NCBI RefSeq assembly: GCF_011355085.1
Contig: NZ_VXCP01000034.1
Span: 62,001 to 126,000 of the forward strand
Direction: 5' to 3'
DNA from: Pseudomonas akapageensis
GTDB lineage: Bacteria > Pseudomonadota > Gammaproteobacteria > Pseudomonadales > Pseudomonadaceae
Length of the DNA stretch: 64,000 nucleotides
Part shown: positions 59,727 to 64,000 of the stretch, one piece after another
Numbering within the stretch: the stretch's first letter is position 1
Layout of the letters: every line of letters begins with the position of its first letter
Program-made: the position numbers and the translations under genes
Notes under the pieces: generated by a model
The model's database searches: none
Told to the model about the DNA's origin: nothing
The model's input: the letters and a program-made list of their open reading frames with translations, nothing else

Positions 59727-60686
59727 TCAGAACGTCAGCACGATCCGCTGCGTCGTATCGTGCCCCCAGGCGCGCTCCACCTGGCTCAATTCAATGGGGT
59801 GCGCATCGATTTTCAGTTGTGCGGGGTCGATGGCCTGCAATACCTTGCCGACGATCTGCACCAGCCTCTCGTGGGACACACTGCCCAGCCCACTGCCGAG
59901 CAATTCGAGCCCCGAACTGCGCAGCGGGCCGGGCGTGAGGCTGATCGTCGTCCCGGCCAGCGAGCCGATATTGACGAAGCGTATGCGTGGCCCTGCCTCG
60001 CTGCTGCCATGCCCGGTGGCGGCGTTGAGGAAGCATTCGGCAGGTAGGCCCCAGAGGTAATCGAGGACGATATCCACGCCGGCGCCGTTGATTTCGTGCT
60101 GGAAGATTTCGACCAGTTTTTCGCTGGGTTGATTGAGGGCAATGAAGGTGTCGGCGCCGAGCGCGTGCAGTTCATCTTCGACCGCAGGGTTGCGTGCGGT
60201 CGCGATCACCCGGGAAGCGCCCAGGTGCTTGGCGATCTGGATCGCCAGCCGGCCGGAGGTGCCGGCAGCGCCGTTGACCAGCACCGATTCGCCCGGCTGA
60301 AAGTGCGCCCGATCCGCCAGCGCGGCCCATGACGACATCCCCGGGTTGGCGATGGCGGCGGCCGTGAGGTCGGTCACGCTGGCGGGTATCGCCACGCAGT
60401 TGACGGCCTTGACCGCCACCGTCTGGGCCATGGCGCCAATAGGCGCCCGGGGGAAGGCAAAGTAGACCCGGCTGCCATCCGCCAGCCGGCCGACGCCATC
60501 GGCGCCCGGGACGAAGGGCAGGGTCTTGCCGCTGCTGTAGTGCTTGCCGCTGGCCTGGGCGCGTACCAGCTGGCTCAGGGCGGCGGCCTGGACCGTCACC
60601 AGGACTTCATCGGCCTGGGCGGTGGGGGCGTCGATTTCGCCGAATTTTGGCGGTTGGTCGAAGGCGTGAACGATGGCGGCTTTCAT
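59727..60686 (-). CDS. Quinone oxidoreductase-like medium-chain dehydrogenase
   Basis: A 319-residue zinc-free medium-chain dehydrogenase: N-terminal GroES-like domain (VLVTVQAAALSQLVRAQASG; FVPGADGVGRLADGSRVYF), then the NADPH-binding fold VLVNGAAGTSGRLAIQIAKH, and a C-terminal region that ends ERAWGHDTTQRIVLTF. Zinc-ligand cysteines are absent. It may reduce quinones or enones with NADPH. It is divergent from nothing adjacent and has no clear operon partner. Confidence 0.9.
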   Translation of the reverse strand: MKAAIVHAFDQPPKFGEIDAPTAQADEVLVTVQAAALSQLVRAQASGKHYSSGKTLPFVPGADGVGRLADGSRVYFAFPRAPIGAMAQTVAVKAVNCVAIPASVTDLTAAAIANPGMSSWAALADRAHFQPGESVLVNGAAGTSGRLAIQIAKHLGASRVIATARNPAVEDELHALGADTFIALNQPSEKLVEIFQHEINGAGVDIVLDYLWGLPAECFLNAATGHGSSEAGPRIRFVNIGSLAGTTISLTPGPLRSSGLELLGSGLGSVSHERLVQIVGKVLQAIDPAQLKIDAHPIELSQVERAWGHDTTQRIVLTF

Positions 60687-60723
60687 GGAATGGGGACTCC
60701 TCTGCGATCACTGCGCCAGGCCT

Positions 60724-62760
60724 TCAAGCGATCTCGCCGGACCTGGGCAGTTGCGTCTGCGGGTAATACTGGGCGAAATGGACCTTGTCGGTCTGGTCCA
60801 CCAGTTTTTTCAGGCGTTCATTGAAGGCGCGATTGATGCCGTACTGCCCACCGGAAATGGTGCGAAATTGCGCGGTCAGGGTGATGCCGTTGAGGTCCAT
60901 CTTGTCAACCCCGAACACTTGCAGCGGCCCTTGCAGGTTGTGCTTGAGCAGCGGATCGTCGGTGATCGAATAGCCGACCTGGCGAATCATGTCCAGGGCC
61001 GTATCGATGTCGCTTTCATAACTCACTTGCACGGAAAAGAAAGCATAGGCGAACTGCCGCGACTGGTTGGTGACGGCCTTGATCTGGCCGAACGGCACCG
61101 AGTGTACGAAGCCCTTGCCGTCGCGCAGGCGCAGGGTGCGGATGGTCAGGCTTTCGACGGTACCGGCGTGGCCGGTGTCGAGCACCACCCAGTCGCCGAT
61201 GGCAATGGTGTCTTCGATCAGGATGAACAGCCCGGTGATCACATCCTGCACCAGTTGCTGCGAACCAAAGCCAATGGCCAGACCGATAACACCGGCACCG
61301 GCCAGGAACGGCGCGACATTGATGCCCAGGTTGGCCATGGTGGCGATTGCGCAGATTACTACCAGTATGACCTTGGTGGCATTGCGCAGCATGGGCAGGA
61401 TGGTTTTCGCCCGGGTGCTCGGCTGGCGACTGCCGCGCCGCCCGGCCGGGGGCTTGAGGGCTTGCTGGATGGCGGTGTCGATGACCACCCACAGCAGCCA
61501 GGTGACCAACAGGACCAGGCCGATGCTGCTCAGCGAGTTGCTGATAGCGCGGGCCAGCGAGTTGCTCAGGGCGAAATGGATGACCGAGACGCCCCAGATC
61601 CGTCCCAGCAATTCGATGGAAGCGATGGCCAGGCCGATCCGCAGGGCGGCATGGTTCAGGCTCAGCAACAACTCCTTGTAGGGTTGATCCCGTTGTTCGA
61701 CTGCTGGTGCGGGCCCCTTGAACATATGCTCGAACAAGGTACTGAGAAATACCGTGGCGATGAGCAGCAGGGTGGTCAGCAAAGCGTTCTGCAACACCCG
61801 CTGGCTTTCCTGGCCGGCACCGATCAGGTCCACCGCCGACACCAGGATCATCAACAGGATCGGGTAATACCAGAGGCTGGAAAAAATCCGCAGGGTTTCC
61901 TGTACCGCGTGGTTCTGCCGGCGCTGGTCGAAATCGCGATTGCGGATCAGGTGCGCCACCGGCCTGCGCAGCCGGATCACCAGTACGGCAAAAGCCAAGG
62001 TCGCCAACAGTCCCGCCAGCACGGCAATCGTACTGGTGACATTGCTGCCCAGCTGTCGGGCGATCTGCGGGCTGGTCAGGGCATCGCTCAAGGCCACCAG
62101 AAAACCGATCAGGAACAGTGGCCGCGGCATGGTGCGGCGGATGATGGCAACGGCTGTGCGCCGGTGCCCGGCGTCGAATGCCGTGAGCAGGCACAGCACG
62201 ATACAGTTGAAGATCAACCCGCTGCTGGTGGCATACCCCAGGCACAGGGCCAGCCCGCGCGCCGGCGAGGGCTCGAAAAAGCGGCTGGCATACAGCACCA
62301 GGGGCAAGCTGATCATGGCCGGCAGTATGTAGTGCAACAGATAGCCAAACAGGCGTTGCGCACGTGGGCGCTCACGCAACAGCGCCTGGCGGTTGGCGTG
62401 GCGGGTCAGCATCCTCCCCACAAGGTTCAACAGGAAAAAGGTGCCCAGCCAGATCAACGAGAGCAGGACGAAGTCACCCATCAGGCTGAGCGTCGAGCGT
62501 GACGATGGCTGATTGACCCACTGATCGATTTCATCGGCGGCGCGATCGGCACGCAGGCGCCAGGCATCGATCACATGCCCGTCCAGCGCCAGGCTGCGCT
62601 GTATATCGTCCAGGCTCGACGAGACCGCCCCCAGCAAACCACCCTGCACAATCACCACCGGCTCCTTGGCCGGTGAGGCGGGGGGCGGTGCTTCGGCATA
62701 GGCGTTGGAGCCGAGCATACAGCCCAGCAACAACAGCGCGTTGAGCATCGATCTGAACAC
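60724..62760 (-). CDS. Large MscS-family mechanosensitive channel
   Basis: From GTG 62760 (AGGAG 11 bases upstream) there are 678 residues; an ATG at 62748 is the alternative. The longer frame beyond passes through a palindrome and the sbp gene. A signal peptide (MLNALLLLGCMLGSNAYA) is followed by a periplasmic region, about ten membrane helices, and the C-terminal MscS core (FLAGAGVIGLAIGFGSQQLV; ITGLFILIEDTIAIGDWVVL; TVESLTIRTLRLRDGKGFVH). It releases solutes on osmotic down-shock. Confidence 0.92.
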   Translation of the reverse strand: MFRSMLNALLLLGCMLGSNAYAEAPPPASPAKEPVVIVQGGLLGAVSSSLDDIQRSLALDGHVIDAWRLRADRAADEIDQWVNQPSSRSTLSLMGDFVLLSLIWLGTFFLLNLVGRMLTRHANRQALLRERPRAQRLFGYLLHYILPAMISLPLVLYASRFFEPSPARGLALCLGYATSSGLIFNCIVLCLLTAFDAGHRRTAVAIIRRTMPRPLFLIGFLVALSDALTSPQIARQLGSNVTSTIAVLAGLLATLAFAVLVIRLRRPVAHLIRNRDFDQRRQNHAVQETLRIFSSLWYYPILLMILVSAVDLIGAGQESQRVLQNALLTTLLLIATVFLSTLFEHMFKGPAPAVEQRDQPYKELLLSLNHAALRIGLAIASIELLGRIWGVSVIHFALSNSLARAISNSLSSIGLVLLVTWLLWVVIDTAIQQALKPPAGRRGSRQPSTRAKTILPMLRNATKVILVVICAIATMANLGINVAPFLAGAGVIGLAIGFGSQQLVQDVITGLFILIEDTIAIGDWVVLDTGHAGTVESLTIRTLRLRDGKGFVHSVPFGQIKAVTNQSRQFAYAFFSVQVSYESDIDTALDMIRQVGYSITDDPLLKHNLQGPLQVFGVDKMDLNGITLTAQFRTISGGQYGINRAFNERLKKLVDQTDKVHFAQYYPQTQLPRSGEIA

Positions 62761-62841
62761 GGCCCGGGTCACTCCTGTGAAGTCCTGCTGGACAGAAGAT
62801 ACTGAGGAACTGATCAGAAAGGATAGGGGAAGTTCGCAGAC

Positions 62842-62952
62842 CTCGTTCCCACGCTCTGCGTGGGAATGCATCCACAGACGCTCTGCGTCAGGCTCGGGAA
62901 TGTCGACGCGGAGCGTCTGGCGCGGCATTCCCACGCAGAGCGTGGGAACGAG
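62842..62952. repeat. REP-type palindrome, same family as 13569
   Basis: Arms 62842-62869 and 62925-62952 are perfect 28 bp reverse complements identical to those at 13569-13673. The middle part differs and contains GACGCTCTGCGTC-like inner repeats. It sits between the sbp gene and the mechanosensitive channel gene, 13 nt after sbp. Confidence 0.9.
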
Positions 62953-62965
62953 AGTAGCCTGGACG

Positions 62966-63964
62966 TTACTGCCCGCTATAAATCTGGTCGAAAACCCCAC
63001 CATCATTGAAGTGCGTCTTCTGCACCGTACGCCAGTCGCCAAACGTCTTCTCCACCGACAGGAAATCCACTTTCGGGAAGCGATCGGTGTACTTGGCCAG
63101 CACCGCCGGATCACGCGGGCGCAGGTAGTTGGCAGCCGCAATTTCCTGGGCTTCAGGCGACCACAGGTACTTCAGGTATTCCTCGGCAGCAGCACGCGTG
63201 CCTTTCTTGTCCACCACCTTGTCGACCACGCTCACCGGCGGCTCGGCTTCAGCCGACACGCTCGGGTAGATCACTTCGAACTGATCGCGACCGAACTCGC
63301 GGGCAATCATCTCCGCTTCGTTCTCGAAGGTCACCAGCACATCGCCGATCTGGTTGGTCATGAAGGTCGTAGTCGCCGCGCGGCCACCAGTATCGAGCAC
63401 CGGCGCCTGCTTGAACAGCTTGCCGACAAAGTCCCGGGCCTTGTTTTCATCGCCACCGTTCTTCAGCACATAGCCCCAGGCCGAGAGGTAGGTGTAGCGG
63501 CCGTTACCCGAAGTCTTCGGGTTGGGCACGATCACTTGCACGCCATCCTTGAGCAAATCTGGCCAATCCTTCAGCGCCTTGGGGTTGCCCTTGCGCACGA
63601 TAAACACCGTGGCGGAGGTAAACGGCGCGCTGTTGTTCGGCAGGCGGGTCACCCAGTTCTCCGGCACCAGCTTGCCGTTGTCGGCCAGGGCATTGATGTC
63701 GGTGGCCATGTTCATGGTGATGACATCAGCCGGCAAGCCATCGATCACCGAACGCGCTTGCTTGCTGGAGCCGCCGAAGGACATCTGCAGGGTGATGTTC
63801 TCGTTGTGCTCGGCTTGCCAGTGCTTCTGGAAGGCGCTGTTGTAGTCCTTGTAGAAGTCACGCATCACGTCATAGGAAACGTTGAGCAGGGATGGAGCGG
63901 CCTGGGCAACGCTGCCCAGGGCCAGGCCGGCGGCCAGGAGCGAGGCGCTGAAAAGTTTTTTCAC
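62966..63964 (-). CDS. sbp: Periplasmic sulfate-binding protein Sbp
   Basis: A 332-residue substrate-binding protein of the sulfate ABC transporter. The start is GTG 63964 with an AAGGA site; the upstream ATG at 64000 is at the window edge and not supported. The signal peptide KLFSASLLAAGLALGSVAQA is followed by LLNVSYDVMRDFYKDYNSAF, the sulfate-loop sequence FGGSSKQARSVIDGLPADVI, NPKTSGNGRYTYLSAWGY and FVTFENEA-type text (DVLVTFENEAEMIAREF). Partner permease genes would be expected downstream but the next gene is a channel, so they lie elsewhere. Confidence 0.96.
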   Translation of the reverse strand: MKKLFSASLLAAGLALGSVAQAAPSLLNVSYDVMRDFYKDYNSAFQKHWQAEHNENITLQMSFGGSSKQARSVIDGLPADVITMNMATDINALADNGKLVPENWVTRLPNNSAPFTSATVFIVRKGNPKALKDWPDLLKDGVQVIVPNPKTSGNGRYTYLSAWGYVLKNGGDENKARDFVGKLFKQAPVLDTGGRAATTTFMTNQIGDVLVTFENEAEMIAREFGRDQFEVIYPSVSAEAEPPVSVVDKVVDKKGTRAAAEEYLKYLWSPEAQEIAAANYLRPRDPAVLAKYTDRFPKVDFLSVEKTFGDWRTVQKTHFNDGGVFDQIYSGQ

Positions 63965-64000
63965 TGCGCAATCCTTTGTAGTTTTTTTAGATGAAGGCAT

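Noticed and set aside
60673..62502. A 609-codon + strand frame opposite the MscS-family gene
   Set aside because: The opposite strand encodes a clear mechanosensitive channel; this frame is Gln/Gly/Asp-rich with no family features.
62761..63141. N-terminal extension of the mechanosensitive channel frame
   Set aside because: The extension runs through a palindrome and antisense-out-of-frame through the end of sbp; the signal peptide begins near 62748.

Overview
The window is Pseudomonas chromosome, most likely of the P. fluorescens/P. putida lineage. This rests on the gene order of the flagellar-chemotaxis block, the HsbA/HsbR/HptB module between fliJ and fliK, the MotC/MotD stator pair, the ParA-like/CheW-like pair before cheW, the Ccm operon downstream, sigma-54 (-24/-12) promoters, and Pseudomonas-style REP palindromes. 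No rRNA, tRNA, CRISPR array or intact insertion sequence was recognised.

Region 1 (1-27998, all + strand) is a flagellar and chemotaxis supercluster: fliF (partial), fliG, fliH, fliI, fliJ, hsbA, hsbR, hptB, fliK, then a sigma-54 promoter and fliL-M-N-O-P-Q-R-flhB, a long palindrome and a second sigma-54 promoter before flhA-flhF-fleN-fliA, then cheY-cheZ-cheA-cheB-motC-motD-parC-like-parP-like-cheW and a DUF2802-type gene, closed by a strong hairpin. It builds the basal body and export gate, sets flagellar number and position (FlhF, FleN), switches on late genes (FliA) and runs the chemotaxis array.

Region 2 (28033-34376, - strand) is an accessory segment of visibly lower GC. It holds a ~911-residue protein with a TcdA/TcdB-like glycosyltransferase C-terminus and a TylF-type methyltransferase. 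Next come a free-standing FlhB C-terminal domain protein and a second FliK-like protein. A ~270 bp element with 25 bp perfect terminal inverted repeats ends directly against the second fliK start.

Region 3 (34423-41532, + strand) is the cytochrome c maturation operon ccmABCDEFGHI, preceded by a hairpin-rich leader. ccmD is a short gene.

Region 4 (41591-44503) holds small genes: an unknown membrane protein, a proline-rich lipoprotein, a GFA-family protein, an adenosine-specific-kinase-family protein and a group II truncated haemoglobin.

Region 5 (44710-53125, + strand) looks like an envelope glycan-modification locus: UDP-glucose dehydrogenase, UDP-glucuronate 4-epimerase-like protein, GT2 glycosyltransferase, a LAB_N-only membrane protein, two ArnT-like GT39/GT83 membrane glycosyltransferases and an LTA-synthase-like sulfatase-fold transferase. 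The simplest reading is supply of UDP-galacturonate, its transfer to a polyprenyl carrier and its use in the periplasm.

Region 6 (53196-64000) is mixed metabolism and transport: flavin reductase, GST, a dCache-type chemoreceptor, an MFS transporter, an RNA-methyltransferase-like protein overlapping a convergent NTF2-like gene, a quinone oxidoreductase-like protein, a large MscS-family channel and the sulfate-binding protein Sbp.
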